Assembly: GCA_963794655.1 (NCBI GenBank)
Contig: CAWCEV010000006.1
Span: 2,108,001-2,172,000, forward strand
Length of the DNA: 64,000 nt
DNA from: Roseiarcus sp963794655
GTDB lineage: Bacteria > Pseudomonadota > Alphaproteobacteria > Rhizobiales > Beijerinckiaceae
Direction: 5' to 3'
A program made the translations under genes and the position numbers. Below the pieces are notes generated by a model that saw only the letters and a list, made by a program, of their open reading frames with translations, was not told where the DNA came from and made no database searches. Positions 52,408 to 60,526 of the stretch are shown here, piece after piece (positions within the stretch are counted from its first letter, which is position 1; the number at the start of each line of letters is the position of its first letter).

Positions 52408-53151
52408 ATGCATGGAGCGAGCCCGCGAGCGCTTGTCGCCCTCGGCGCGCTGGTGTTGACGCTCGCGGCTCGGGCCGGCGCGGCGATGGAACAGGAGCCG
52501 CCGCTCCCGCCGCCGCGGCCGGCCGACTTAGCTCCGGCACCCGCAGAGGGGGCCGGTTCGCAGCCGGTGCGTCCCATCGGCCCCGAAGCCGCAGGCCCAA
52601 CTTGCCTCGCTCAGCTTGCGGCCGGCGGGGCGCGGGTGGAAGCTGTGGCGGCTCCGGCGGCGACCCACGATGGATGCGGAATCGAATCGCCGGTCCGCCT
52701 GTCGTCTGTCACGCTGGCGGGCGGCGACGTCGTCAGCCTGCCAGATCGCCCCGTTCTCGAATGCGAGTTTGCCGCGGTCCTCGCCGACTATATCCAGCTG
52801 ATCGTCGCGCCGCTCGGAGAGGGGCTGCTGCGCGCGAAGGTCGCCTCGATCGAGACCGGCCCCGGCTACGACTGTCGCACCCAGGACAGGATCGTGGGAG
52901 CAAAGATCAGCGCCCATGCCAAGGGGCTCGCTGTGGACTTGGTTGCGATCGCTTTCACTGACAAGCGGCGCCTCCTCGTCGAGCGGCCGACCGGCGCCGA
53001 CGAAGCCGCGTATTTCCACGCGGTTCGGACCGCAGCCTGCGGCTGGTTCACGACGGTTCTTGGTCCAGGCGCCGATGCTTTCCACACCAACAACATGCAC
53101 ATGGACATCGAGAAGCACGGCTCGAGCGGCAGCTACCGCATCTGCGAGTAG
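52408..53151 (+). CDS. Extensin-like C-terminal domain exported protein
   Basis: Protein of 247 aa with a signal peptide (PRALVALGALVLTLAARAGA), a Pro-rich linker (PLPPPRPADLAPAPAEGAGS), then an extensin-like domain: CLAQLAAGGARVEAVAAPAA, HDGCGIESPVRLSSVTLAGG, ASIETGPGYDCRTQDRIVGA, SAHAKGLAVDLVAIAFTDK (the H-x4-x-x-x-D metal-type motif) and GADAFHTNNMHMDIEKHGSS. These proteins are related to D-Ala-D-Ala peptidases of the VanY/MepA type and probably act on the cell wall. Neighbour to the L,D-transpeptidase-like gene. Confidence 0.88.
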   Translation: MHGASPRALVALGALVLTLAARAGAAMEQEPPLPPPRPADLAPAPAEGAGSQPVRPIGPEAAGPTCLAQLAAGGARVEAVAAPAATHDGCGIESPVRLSSVTLAGGDVVSLPDRPVLECEFAAVLADYIQLIVAPLGEGLLRAKVASIETGPGYDCRTQDRIVGAKISAHAKGLAVDLVAIAFTDKRRLLVERPTGADEAAYFHAVRTAACGWFTTVLGPGADAFHTNNMHMDIEKHGSSGSYRICE

Positions 53152-53287
53152 CTCAGGCGTACTGCGCAATTCAGTTGCCGAATGACCAGTTCTCCTTTTT
53201 GACCTCAACGAGGTTGACGAAGTCGTCCTCGGGGCGCGGGCCGAGCCTGCCCGAGACTTGATCCCGAGCGCCCTTTCACAGGAACCC

Positions 53288-53581
53288 TTAGCGGCCGCCA
53301 TAAAAGCCGCTGGTTTGAGCATATTGAATGGGATTGTAGGCGCTATAGTTCGGATAGATGTTTGCGAGATTCTGCTGGGAAGAAGGATTGACCGCTCCAT
53401 TGGAGTTGCAGCCGGCGAGGGCGAGAGCCGCGAGTGTGATGAGGACCGCGATCGAGCGCGAAGCCTTTCGCTGAGTGGTCGAGGCCCTGCGGAATATGAC
53501 CTGATCTGTGCGAACAGCGTCGCGTCTGCGGTGAGGCCGGTGGCTCTTCAGTGCAATTGCTCCTGGCGTCAGTGCTCCCAC
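53288..53581 (-). CDS. Tiny lipoprotein (paralogue of 50499-50684)
   Basis: The frame from ATG 53581 gives 97 aa, but the lipoprotein signal (SIAVLITLAALALAGCNSNG, lipobox LAGC) starts only near residue 42, so the true start may be an unrecognised codon further in. The mature part GAVNPSSQQNLANIYPNYSA then YNPIQYAQTSGFYGGR shares VNPSS and YNPI-x-YAQ with the other tiny lipoprotein. It starts 3 nt after the stop of the next gene on the same strand. Confidence 0.6.
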   Translation of the reverse strand: MGALTPGAIALKSHRPHRRRDAVRTDQVIFRRASTTQRKASRSIAVLITLAALALAGCNSNGAVNPSSQQNLANIYPNYSAYNPIQYAQTSGFYGGR

Positions 53582-53584
53582 GCT

Positions 53585-53791
53585 CTAGGTCTGGGAGGCA
53601 TCCACGAGCGAGTCAGCAATTGCGGCGTCGATCTGCTCGGGCATCTCGCTCACATCGATGCCAATTTGATCGCCAGGGATCCAGATCCTCGTGCCTGAGC
53701 CGTGCGGGACGAATGTGGCTGCGAGCGCCATGTTCACGCGAATTGTCTTCCCGCCTTCGGTCAGCGTGCACTTGATCCATTTGGCCGTCAT
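53585..53791 (-). CDS. Small conserved hypothetical protein
   Basis: Protein of 68 aa (MTAKWIKCTLTEGGKTIRVN; MALAATFVPHGSGTRIWIPG). The beta-rich composition suggests a small regulatory or binding domain. No signal peptide. It lies 3 nt upstream of the tiny lipoprotein gene and may be co-transcribed. Confidence 0.6.
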   Translation of the reverse strand: MTAKWIKCTLTEGGKTIRVNMALAATFVPHGSGTRIWIPGDQIGIDVSEMPEQIDAAIADSLVDASQT

Positions 53792-53969
53792 GACTTTCCT
53801 CGCGATATGCCGTCCTCACAGGATTTTTCGAGCGTGAGCTGTTTGGGCGGCGCGTGGCAGCCCGAGTCTCGGCAATAATGCCTAGCACAATGCTCGGCCA
53901 GCGACGAGCAGGGGAGGCCGCAACGCGCGGCTTTGCCGGCCGCCCGTCCTTCGGCTACGCTTTGCCGCT

Positions 53970-54821
53970 ATGCTGATCCCGCCCCGGACAACGCCGCCGC
54001 CAGACGCCGCCGAGCGGCGCGCCGCGAAGCCCGCGGTCGTCTACCCCGTCGAGCGGCTGCCGCCCTACGACGCCGCGTTCTACGAGAAGGCGCGCGTGGG
54101 CATGGCGAAGACAGGCCAGACGATCGTGCCGCCGCGCGAGGGCCGGGCGTTCGACGTTCCCGCCGGACATTTTTTCCGCATTGTCAACATCGAGGGGCCG
54201 CAGGTCGGCGACCTCAACCTGTGGAACGCAGCTGATCTCGCGGAACGCTTTTTCAGCGGCAAGACCCGGGCGCTCAACGCGACCCATGTAAGCACGGGCG
54301 CCCGGCTATGGAGCGCGCTGCCCTATTTGCGGCCGATGGCGACGGTCACACACGACACACTCGACTGGTACGGCTTCGACGCCGATGGCGCCGGCGTCCA
54401 CGACGTGATCGGCACCCGCTGCGACCCCTATACCAATCGCCTCCTAACCGGCGGCGACTACCATCATTGCTGCCATTCGAACCTGACGCGCGCGCTCGCG
54501 GATCGGATGAGTTTATCCGATCGTGCGGCGGAGCCGCATATCCATGACGTGCTCAATGTGTTCATGTGCACCGGCTTTGAGCGCGAGAGCCATCGCTATT
54601 TCATGAAGGCAAGCCCGGTGCGTCCTGGCGACTACATCGAATTCTTCGCCGAGATCGATCTCATTGGCGCGCTGTCGGCTTGTCCTGGCGGCGACTGCGG
54701 CGAGACCCATTCAAGCGACGCGGCGCGCTGCTATCCGCTGAAAGTCGAGATCTTCCGCCCGCGGGACGAGGCCCTTCAAGGGCGGCGGCCGCCTGAGGTC
54801 AGCGCCTATTCCGCCGAGTGA
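53970..54821 (+). CDS. DUF1989 (urea carboxylase-associated type) protein
   Basis: Protein of 283 aa. It matches DUF1989: IVPPREGRAFDVPAGHFFRI, VNIEGPQVGDLNLWNAADLA, SGKTRALNATHVSTGARLW, DVIGTRCDPYTNRLLTGGDY, HDVLNVFMCTGFERESHRYF and the Cys-rich ending SACPGGDCGETHSSDAARCY. In urea carboxylase clusters relatives of this family act on carbamoyl/guanidine-type compounds; no urea carboxylase genes are here, so function is open. Two conserved Cys pairs could bind metal. Confidence 0.85.
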   Translation: MLIPPRTTPPPDAAERRAAKPAVVYPVERLPPYDAAFYEKARVGMAKTGQTIVPPREGRAFDVPAGHFFRIVNIEGPQVGDLNLWNAADLAERFFSGKTRALNATHVSTGARLWSALPYLRPMATVTHDTLDWYGFDADGAGVHDVIGTRCDPYTNRLLTGGDYHHCCHSNLTRALADRMSLSDRAAEPHIHDVLNVFMCTGFERESHRYFMKASPVRPGDYIEFFAEIDLIGALSACPGGDCGETHSSDAARCYPLKVEIFRPRDEALQGRRPPEVSAYSAE

Positions 54822-54830
54822 ACCGCGCGC

Positions 54831-55097
54831 CTATCCGAAGCGTAGCCGCGATCGCTCCCGCGCTTTGCTCGCCTCGACGTCGCGGTCCCGCGGCGCGGCG
54901 GTGCTGTGAAGCGACGAGATCAGTTTCTTCGCCGCTTCGGCGACCTCGTCGACCGCGCGCTCGAACGCCTCGGTGTTGCCCTGCGACGGTTTGGCGAAGC
55001 CGCTCACCTTGCGCACGAACTGCAGGGCGGCCGCGCGGATTTCCGCTTCGGTAGCAGGCGGCTCGAAGTTGAACAGCGGGCGGATGTTGCGGCACAT
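54831..55097 (-). CDS. DUF2277 protein
   Basis: Protein of 88 aa from ATG 55097 (MCRNIRPLFNFEPPATEAEI). The opening C-R-N-I and the AALQFVRKVSGFAKPSQGNT stretch are diagnostic of DUF2277. Cytoplasmic, helical, function unknown. It converges with the DUF1989 gene (9-nt gap). Confidence 0.9.
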   Translation of the reverse strand: MCRNIRPLFNFEPPATEAEIRAAALQFVRKVSGFAKPSQGNTEAFERAVDEVAEAAKKLISSLHSTAAPRDRDVEASKARERSRLRFG

Positions 55098-55141
55098 ACG
55101 AACCTCGTCTAGCTGGAACGATATCAAATGGTTGCGTGCGT

Positions 55142-55861
55142 TTACTGAGTCAATTCGAATCGCACAGTGACTGTCACAGTAAGCCTGTCCTCGCCTGCCT
55201 GGATCGGCGGAGCCGGCGAGGCTCCAACATAAGCGCGGGAAAACGCCGCGGGCGCTACATTCCCGCCTTCCTCCGTAAGCACCATGAGCCGACCAACGCG
55301 GGCGCCTCCTGCGCCCGCATAAATATCGGCTTTCCGCTTCGCATCAGCCACCGCGAGGGGCCGCGCCTTGTCGAGGAGCGCGCTCGGATCGTTGTGGCCA
55401 AAACTTATGCCATAGATTGAGTTGGCGCCCGCAGCCACTGCCTTGTCGAGCAGCGATCCCAGGCGCGAAACATCGCGAACGATCACGGTCACATTGTTGC
55501 TCACGCTATACCCTGTAATCGTCGGAGGGCTGGTTTGGCCTGGCGAGGATTGCGAGAACGTGGGCGAAATGGAAACGTCGGAGGTTTGGATGTCGGCAGG
55601 CGCGACGCCCTCGGCCTTGATGAGCGAAATGAGAGCGTTGGCCGCTTTTGCGTTCGCCGCCATCGCCTCGCCCGCATTCCTCGCGGCGCTTGTGACGCCG
55701 ACCGTAACCCGGGCGAAGTCGGGCGCGGCGCTGATGCTGCCTTCGCCTGTGACCTCGACCCATCGATCGTTGCTGACATCAAGTATGCGCTCGATGGCTC
55801 CAGCCGGGGAGACCGCGGCGAGCGCCAACAGCAATGCAATCAGAAGCGAACTTGGCCGCAT
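55142..55861 (-). CDS. SIMPL (DUF541) periplasmic protein
   Basis: Protein of 239 aa from ATG 55861, with GGGAGGAAATC upstream. A signal peptide (PSSLLIALLLALAAVSPAGA) precedes the SIMPL core: VEVTGEGSISAAPDFARVTV, GVTSAARNAGEAMAANAKAA, NIYGISFGHNDP-like SIYGISFGHNDPSALLDKAR and ADAKRKADIYAGAGGARVGR. Bacterial SIMPL proteins such as the oxidative-stress protein of Brucella and E. coli YggE are periplasmic. Monocistronic or paired with the upstream ATC-hydrolase-like gene (72-nt gap). Confidence 0.9.
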   Translation of the reverse strand: MRPSSLLIALLLALAAVSPAGAIERILDVSNDRWVEVTGEGSISAAPDFARVTVGVTSAARNAGEAMAANAKAANALISLIKAEGVAPADIQTSDVSISPTFSQSSPGQTSPPTITGYSVSNNVTVIVRDVSRLGSLLDKAVAAGANSIYGISFGHNDPSALLDKARPLAVADAKRKADIYAGAGGARVGRLMVLTEEGGNVAPAAFSRAYVGASPAPPIQAGEDRLTVTVTVRFELTQ

Positions 55862-55932
55862 TGATTTCCTCCCGCCCATGCGGCCTAAGACAATGCGAAA
55901 ATATGAGGCGTCTTTAAGTCGAACGCGTGGCC

Positions 55933-56421
55933 CTACGCCTTCGGAGCCTCCCGGCGATAGCGGAAGTCGCAATGGCTTGCGCCGCCCATGATCGTCTGGG
56001 TTCGGGTCAGTTTGATGCGCGGATCGTAGCCCTCGCAGAATGCGCCGTCGCGATTGCAGGAGAGGATATCGCCGATCTCGCCAAGTCCCATCGCACGATA
56101 GGTCTCGGCATAGCGGCAGCGCCTCACGTTGAAATCGAGCACGCCCGGCTTATCGGCGATGACCTCGATCGTGAGCGCATCATCCTTTGTCCACAACGGC
56201 AGGATTGCCTTGAAGCTCTCGAGGTCTGCTCCGTCCGCCGCGCGCGACGCCATCTCGGCGCCGGCGTCGATGGCCGCGCGGCGGATGGCGCGGCGCAGGA
56301 TGTCACGGGCCTTGTCCTCGCCGACTGCCTTGCGCATCTCGTCATAGATGGGGGCAATGATCGCCGCCTCGATTTTGCGCCGAGCCAAGACGCCGAGTTC
56401 GCCGTCCGTTCGCTGATCCAT
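55933..56421 (-). CDS. L-2-amino-thiazoline-4-carboxylic acid hydrolase family protein
   Basis: Protein of 162 aa. The C-terminal signature VRRCRYAETYRAMGLGEIGD, ILSCNRDGAFCEGYDPRIKL and TRTQTIMGGASHCDFRYRRE marks the family (three conserved Cys and the T-R-T-Q-T-I-M box). Named for a Pseudomonas enzyme in cysteine synthesis, most members are uncharacterised. The N-terminal helix-rich part (IEAAIIAPIYDEMRKAVGED) is typical. No cysteine-pathway genes are adjacent. Confidence 0.88.
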   Translation of the reverse strand: MDQRTDGELGVLARRKIEAAIIAPIYDEMRKAVGEDKARDILRRAIRRAAIDAGAEMASRAADGADLESFKAILPLWTKDDALTIEVIADKPGVLDFNVRRCRYAETYRAMGLGEIGDILSCNRDGAFCEGYDPRIKLTRTQTIMGGASHCDFRYRREAPKA

Positions 56422-56556
56422 GAGATGAAAGCCTGCCCCGGGCCCCGCCGGGTGTCAAATTCGACTCTTGCTTGATTATCGGCTTGATAGGCGTAGCCGG
56501 AGGCGCGGATTGCGGTTCGGGCATCGCTCGTCTGTTGCGGGCATCAGGGAGACACC

Positions 56557-56955
56557 ATGCCGATCGATCGCATGGATCATTTCACCATCCTCACCACCGA
56601 CACCGAAAAGACGGTCGCGTTCTATTACGACGTGCTCGGATTGACCCCCGGACCACGGCCCGACTTCGCGTTCCCCGGCGCCTGGCTCTACAACGGCGGC
56701 AGCCCGGTGCTGCATGTCGTGGAAAAGGCTGCGATCCCGGACGGCGGCGGTGTGCTCGACCACATCGCCTTCCGCGGCACGGACGCGCCGTCCTACCTCG
56801 CCAAGCTCAAGGTGCGCGGCGTCAAATACGACTTGCGCCGGTTGCCACAATCCGGCCACGCCGGGGGGACGTGGCAGTTGTTCTTCTTCGACCCGAGCGG
56901 CGCCCGGGTCGAGATCGACTTTGCAGCGACGGAAACCATAGAGGGGCAGGGTTGA
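56557..56955 (+). CDS. VOC family protein (glyoxalase-like)
   Basis: Protein of 132 aa, one VOC unit: RMDHFTILTTDTEKTVAFYY (His metal ligand), VLGLTPGPRPDFAFPGAWLY, GVLDHIAFRGTDAPSYLAKL (second His) and QLFFFDPSGARVEIDFAATE (Glu). As a single unit it would dimerise to form metal sites. Substrate unknown. It precedes kdsA on the same strand by 122 nt. Confidence 0.87.
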   Translation: MPIDRMDHFTILTTDTEKTVAFYYDVLGLTPGPRPDFAFPGAWLYNGGSPVLHVVEKAAIPDGGGVLDHIAFRGTDAPSYLAKLKVRGVKYDLRRLPQSGHAGGTWQLFFFDPSGARVEIDFAATETIEGQG

Positions 56956-57077
56956 GCACGGGCGGCTGGCGGTTCAAGACCCTCCGCCGCTCTTGCCTCT
57001 GAGCGCTCCGGGATGTAGCCGCCGTGGGGAAGGGTGGCTGACGGGGTCCGGCCGCGTCTATCGAACCGGGATTATCC

Positions 57078-57920
57078 TTGCGCAACAACGCCATTGTTCA
57101 GGTCGGCCGAGGGTCGCTTGCGACGCGCTTCGGCCCAAAGCTGCCGCTGGCGGTTATCGCTGGCCCATGCCAGCTCGAAAGCCGCGCCCATGCGCTCGAG
57201 ATGGCCTCGGCCCTGAAGGAAATTGCTGCCCGGCGTGAGATCGGCCTCGTATTCAAGTCGTCCTTCGACAAGGCCAATCGGACCTCGGGCGCGGCCAAGC
57301 GTGGCGTTGGGCTGAAGGCCGCGCTGCCGATCTTCGCCGAAATCCGCGACACCCTCGGCCTTCCGCTCATCACCGATGTGCACGAGAGCAGCCAATGCGC
57401 GCCGGTCGCGGAAGCGGTTGACGCGTTGCAGATTCCAGCCTTCCTGTGCCGCCAGACCGACCTGTTGGTTGCCGCGGCGGAGACCGGGCGACCGGTCAAT
57501 GTCAAGAAGGGGCAGTTTCTTGCCCCCTGGGACATGAAACACGTGGTCGCCAAGCTCGATGCGGCCGGCGCCGTCGATGTCCTCGTGACCGAGCGGGGCG
57601 TGAGTTTCGGCTACAATACGCTCGTTTCCGACATGCGCGCTTTGCCGACCCTGGCCCGCGAGACCGGCGCGCCCGTCATCTTCGACGCCACCCATTCGGT
57701 TCAGCAGCCTGGCGGGCAGGGGAGCGCGTCGGGCGGGGAGCGCGCCTTCGTGTCCGTGCTGGCGCGTGCGGCGGTCGCAGTCGGCGTCGCCGGCGTCTTC
57801 ATAGAGACCCATCAGGATCCGGACCGTGCCCCTTCCGACGGCCCCAATATGGTGCCACTGAAGGAGTTTGAGGCGCTCATCGCCGAGTTGCAGGATTTCG
57901 ACCGGCTCGCAAAGCGCTGA
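57078..57920 (+). CDS. kdsA: 3-deoxy-8-phosphooctulonate (KDO-8-P) synthase
   Basis: Protein of 280 aa starting at TTG 57078 (next codons RNNAIVQVG). It condenses PEP with arabinose-5-phosphate to KDO-8-P for lipopolysaccharide core. Motifs: LAVIAGPCQLESRAHALEMA, FKSSFDKANRTSGAAKRGVG, LITDVHESSQCAPVAEAVDA, IPAFLCRQTDLLVAAAETGR, NVKKGQFLAPWDMKHVVAKL and IFDATHSVQQPGGQGSASGG. The 'K-A-N-R-T-S' site is intact. No other kds genes are near. Confidence 0.96.
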   Translation: MRNNAIVQVGRGSLATRFGPKLPLAVIAGPCQLESRAHALEMASALKEIAARREIGLVFKSSFDKANRTSGAAKRGVGLKAALPIFAEIRDTLGLPLITDVHESSQCAPVAEAVDALQIPAFLCRQTDLLVAAAETGRPVNVKKGQFLAPWDMKHVVAKLDAAGAVDVLVTERGVSFGYNTLVSDMRALPTLARETGAPVIFDATHSVQQPGGQGSASGGERAFVSVLARAAVAVGVAGVFIETHQDPDRAPSDGPNMVPLKEFEALIAELQDFDRLAKR

Positions 57921-57948
57921 ATTCTCGCCGACGGCGAGAGTTTGTCAC

Positions 57949-58904
57949 ATGGCGGTCGCGCGGTCGGAGTATCTCGCGCGATCAGCCGCGCAGACGAATC
58001 CAATGGACAAATATCTCTTCAGTTACGCCACCGCGAGCGATCCCGCGCTCAAACGGGGTCTGATTCGGCTGGTCGAGAAAGCCACCGGCCAGCCGAAGCT
58101 CAAGCGGATGTATCTGCACAACCAGCGCTTTCCTCGCCCAGGCGAGAGCTTTTGGCAGGCCGCGGTAAGGTCGCTCGAACTCGATGTCCGTTACGACGCC
58201 GACGCACTTGCGGCCGTTCCTCGGACTGGACCGGTCGTGTTCGTCGCCAATCACCCCTATGGCGTGCTCGACGGAATCGTTATGGCGTGGTTGGCGAGCA
58301 AGGTTAGAAGCGATTTCGTCGTTCTGACCCACATCGTGCTGACACGGGCGCCGGAAGCAGCCCGTTTCATCCTGCCGGTCGACTTCTCTGGAACAGAAGA
58401 AGCCGAGCGGACCAATCTCGCGTCGCGGGCGGCGGCGCGCGACCATCTCGGACGCGGCGGCGCCGTGGTGGTGTTTCCAGCCGGCGCGATTTCGACCGCC
58501 CCCGACAAGCTCGGCCTCAAGCCCGCGGTCGACGGGCGCTGGCAGCCGTTCGTCTCGCAGCTCGTCCAACGTTCGCAGGCGACGGTGGTGCCCGTCTGGT
58601 TCGGAGGCCAGAACAGCCGTCTTTTCCAGATCGCCAGTCATTTTTTAGCTTGACGTTGCGCCTGTCCCTCATTTTCCATGAAGTCGAGGCTCGCATCGGC
58701 GCCCGCCTTCCGGTCGTTATCGGCGCGCCTGTCCCCTTCGCCTCGATAGCGACGATCCGGGACCGTCAAGCGCTAGCCGACGAACTCCGCGGACGTGTCT
58801 ACGCGCTGCCGCGGCTTGCTTCCGCACTAAGCAGCGCCTCCGTGGATACGCACAAGATCTTACGGCTAAGGCACGCGACCCATCAAGCGGACCGGGCAGC
58901 TTAG
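57949..58904 (+). pseudogene. Lysophospholipid acyltransferase family protein, frameshifted at a T-run
   Basis: The first frame (57949-58653) has FVANHPYGVLDGIVMAWLA (acyltransferase His/Asp motif), FILPVDFSGTEEAERTNLAS and VVVFPAGAISTAPDKLGLKP, and stops after NSRLFQIASHF. The second frame (reading from TTG 58650 to 58904) continues LTLRLSLIFHEVEARIGARL and PVVIGAPVPFASIATIRDRQ, exactly what should follow. The break is at a run of six T (58641-58646); one T more or two fewer restores one ~318-aa protein. Members add a fatty acyl chain to a lysophospholipid. Homopolymer position makes a sequencing error or transcriptional slippage as likely as a mutation. Confidence 0.85.
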
Positions 58905-58935
58905 CGGCCTGACCTCACCCCTCCGCACCGCGACC

Positions 58936-59526
58936 TTAGCCGACCTTCTGCACGCCCGCGAGCGAGGTCAGGTGTTCCTTGATCATGCCTCGCGCCAGTT
59001 TGGCGACGTCGGTCTCATCGAGGTTATCGTGGACCTTCAGATAGACTTCTTGAATGTCGAGGAGCTTCCGGCGTCCCTCGACCTCATATTGAATATAGTC
59101 ATGATCGAACTCGGATCCCGCGCTCAGCCCGCGCAATTTATCGACCGCCGCCTTGCTCACATTGTCGAGGTTTTGCATTAGCTCCGCGTCAGTCGGCGCC
59201 TGGACTGAGCCCGTAGGGGCGCAGTTCTTCTGGATCGCCTTCAATACGTCGACGACCGTTTCCTGCTCCGCGATTTCGAATTCGACGAATTGTTTGATGA
59301 GAGGGTTGTTTGCCTTGGGCAACGCGATCCGGCTCAGGATCAACGACAATGAGCCGACGGCCAGCGTGTCGTTGATATGCTTCAGCTGCGCCTCTGATAT
59401 CCCGCCGGGCGAGGACGTCGGAGGCTTGATCGTCTGGGCGGGGGCCTGCCGCGCCGAAGATGTCTGCACAGCGACCCGGCTGGCGGCCGCTGTTGCGATC
59501 GCGGCAAGAAGCAAACGACAATTCAT
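58936..59526 (-). CDS. DUF4142 exported protein
   Basis: Protein of 196 aa with a signal peptide (RLLLAAIATAAASRVAVQTS). The core is four-helical: ISEAQLKHINDTLAVGSLSL, LSRIALPKANNPLIKQFVEF, EIAEQETVVDVLKAIQKNC, and EFDHDYIQYEVEGRRKLLDI with late His in GMIKEHLTSL. This is the ferritin-like DUF4142 family, exported and often stress-linked. Acid residues and His could bind metal but no full diiron set is evident. Confidence 0.87.
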   Translation of the reverse strand: MNCRLLLAAIATAAASRVAVQTSSARQAPAQTIKPPTSSPGGISEAQLKHINDTLAVGSLSLILSRIALPKANNPLIKQFVEFEIAEQETVVDVLKAIQKNCAPTGSVQAPTDAELMQNLDNVSKAAVDKLRGLSAGSEFDHDYIQYEVEGRRKLLDIQEVYLKVHDNLDETDVAKLARGMIKEHLTSLAGVQKVG

Positions 59527-59619
59527 TTGCGCAGCTCCATTTGGACTGGAAGCGCTGTCGCCTCTAGCCGTCGAACGCGCTGCAAATCGCCTTTGTTCCC
59601 TTTCGCAAACCCTCTCCGG

Positions 59620-60081
59620 TCAGCCGCGCCCGCGATAAGGAGCGACGCCCTGATCAGGCAGCCAGACGCCTTTTGGCGCCTTGCCGGTTTGCCAGAAAAC
59701 GTCGATCGGCATGCCGCCGCGGGGGAACCAGTAGCCGCCGATTCTCAGCCAGCGAGGCTTTATAACGCCGACGAGATCCTTGCCGATCCGGACGGTGCAA
59801 TCCTCGTGGAACGCGCCGTGATTGCGGAAGCTCTGCAGGTAGAGCTTGAGCGACTTCGACTCAACGAGCCATTGGCCCGGCGCATAGTCAATCACGAGAT
59901 GCGCGAAGTCGGGCTGCCCGGTTACCGGGCAGATCGAGGTGAACTCAGGGACGGTGAACCGGGTGATGTAATCGGTATCGACCTGGGGATTGGGGGCGCG
60001 ATCAAGCGTCCTGGCGTCTGGCGCTTCAGGAATTTGCGACAAATGTCCGAGATGGGCGAAGGGGGGTTGAGCTTTCTTCAT
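59620..60081 (-). CDS. queF: NADPH-dependent 7-cyano-7-deazaguanine (preQ0) reductase
   Basis: Protein of 153 aa, the short (unimodular) QueF. The catalytic Cys is in FTSICPVTGQPDFAHLVIDY, with the NADPH-side ESKSLKLYLQSFRNHGAFHE motif (QueF box) and FHEDCTVRIGKDL. It reduces preQ0 to preQ1 in queuosine synthesis for tRNA. Stand-alone here; other que genes are absent from the window. Confidence 0.96.
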   Translation of the reverse strand: MKKAQPPFAHLGHLSQIPEAPDARTLDRAPNPQVDTDYITRFTVPEFTSICPVTGQPDFAHLVIDYAPGQWLVESKSLKLYLQSFRNHGAFHEDCTVRIGKDLVGVIKPRWLRIGGYWFPRGGMPIDVFWQTGKAPKGVWLPDQGVAPYRGRG

Positions 60082-60119
60082 GGGCCGTCTTTAGACCCGA
60101 AGACGGTGCTGCGGCGAGC

Positions 60120-60356
60120 CTATTTGTATTGTTCGTGCAGTTGGCCGGCGCTGAATTGCGACGAAATATAGCCGCTGAAACGCACGCAGACGCCATTCGC
60201 AGCAAGCACACCGGGGTTGCCGGCGACGTCACACGTCCTGGCAGGCTCGGCTTTGGTCGGCTTCTTGTTTTCGGCGGGAAGTTCGGCGGCGCGCCCGGCC
60301 GTCACGCCCAAGACCGCGGCCGTAATCGCGACAGCGAACCATCGTTTGACAATCAT
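60120..60356 (-). CDS. Small exported protein resembling a Rhizobiales porin N terminus
   Basis: Protein of 78 aa from ATG 60356. Signal peptide MIVKRWFAVAITAAVLGVTA, then a Lys-rich spacer and CDVAGNPGVLAANGVCVRFS and GYISSQFSAGQLHEQYK. The Cys-x9-Cys-like pattern followed by 'C-V-R-F-S-G-Y-I' mimics the start of Rhizobiales porins (C-...-G-T-D-T-C-L-K-I-S-G). It is complete, with a stop, but has no barrel, so it is either a mini-protein or a porin remnant. Confidence 0.6.
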   Translation of the reverse strand: MIVKRWFAVAITAAVLGVTAGRAAELPAENKKPTKAEPARTCDVAGNPGVLAANGVCVRFSGYISSQFSAGQLHEQYK

Positions 60357-60526
60357 CTGTTCCACCGTCACGCCGCCCTCTGGGCAAATCCAGAACCGCC
60401 AAAGAGCGCATAGACGCCATATTGGGCCGCTATGGGACGGCGGGCAAGCGTCTTTGACGCGAGCTTGCGACTCAGTGAGCAATCCGCGAGGGAAGGGCCC
60501 AAGATGGAACGGGGAGCGCGCAAGGC

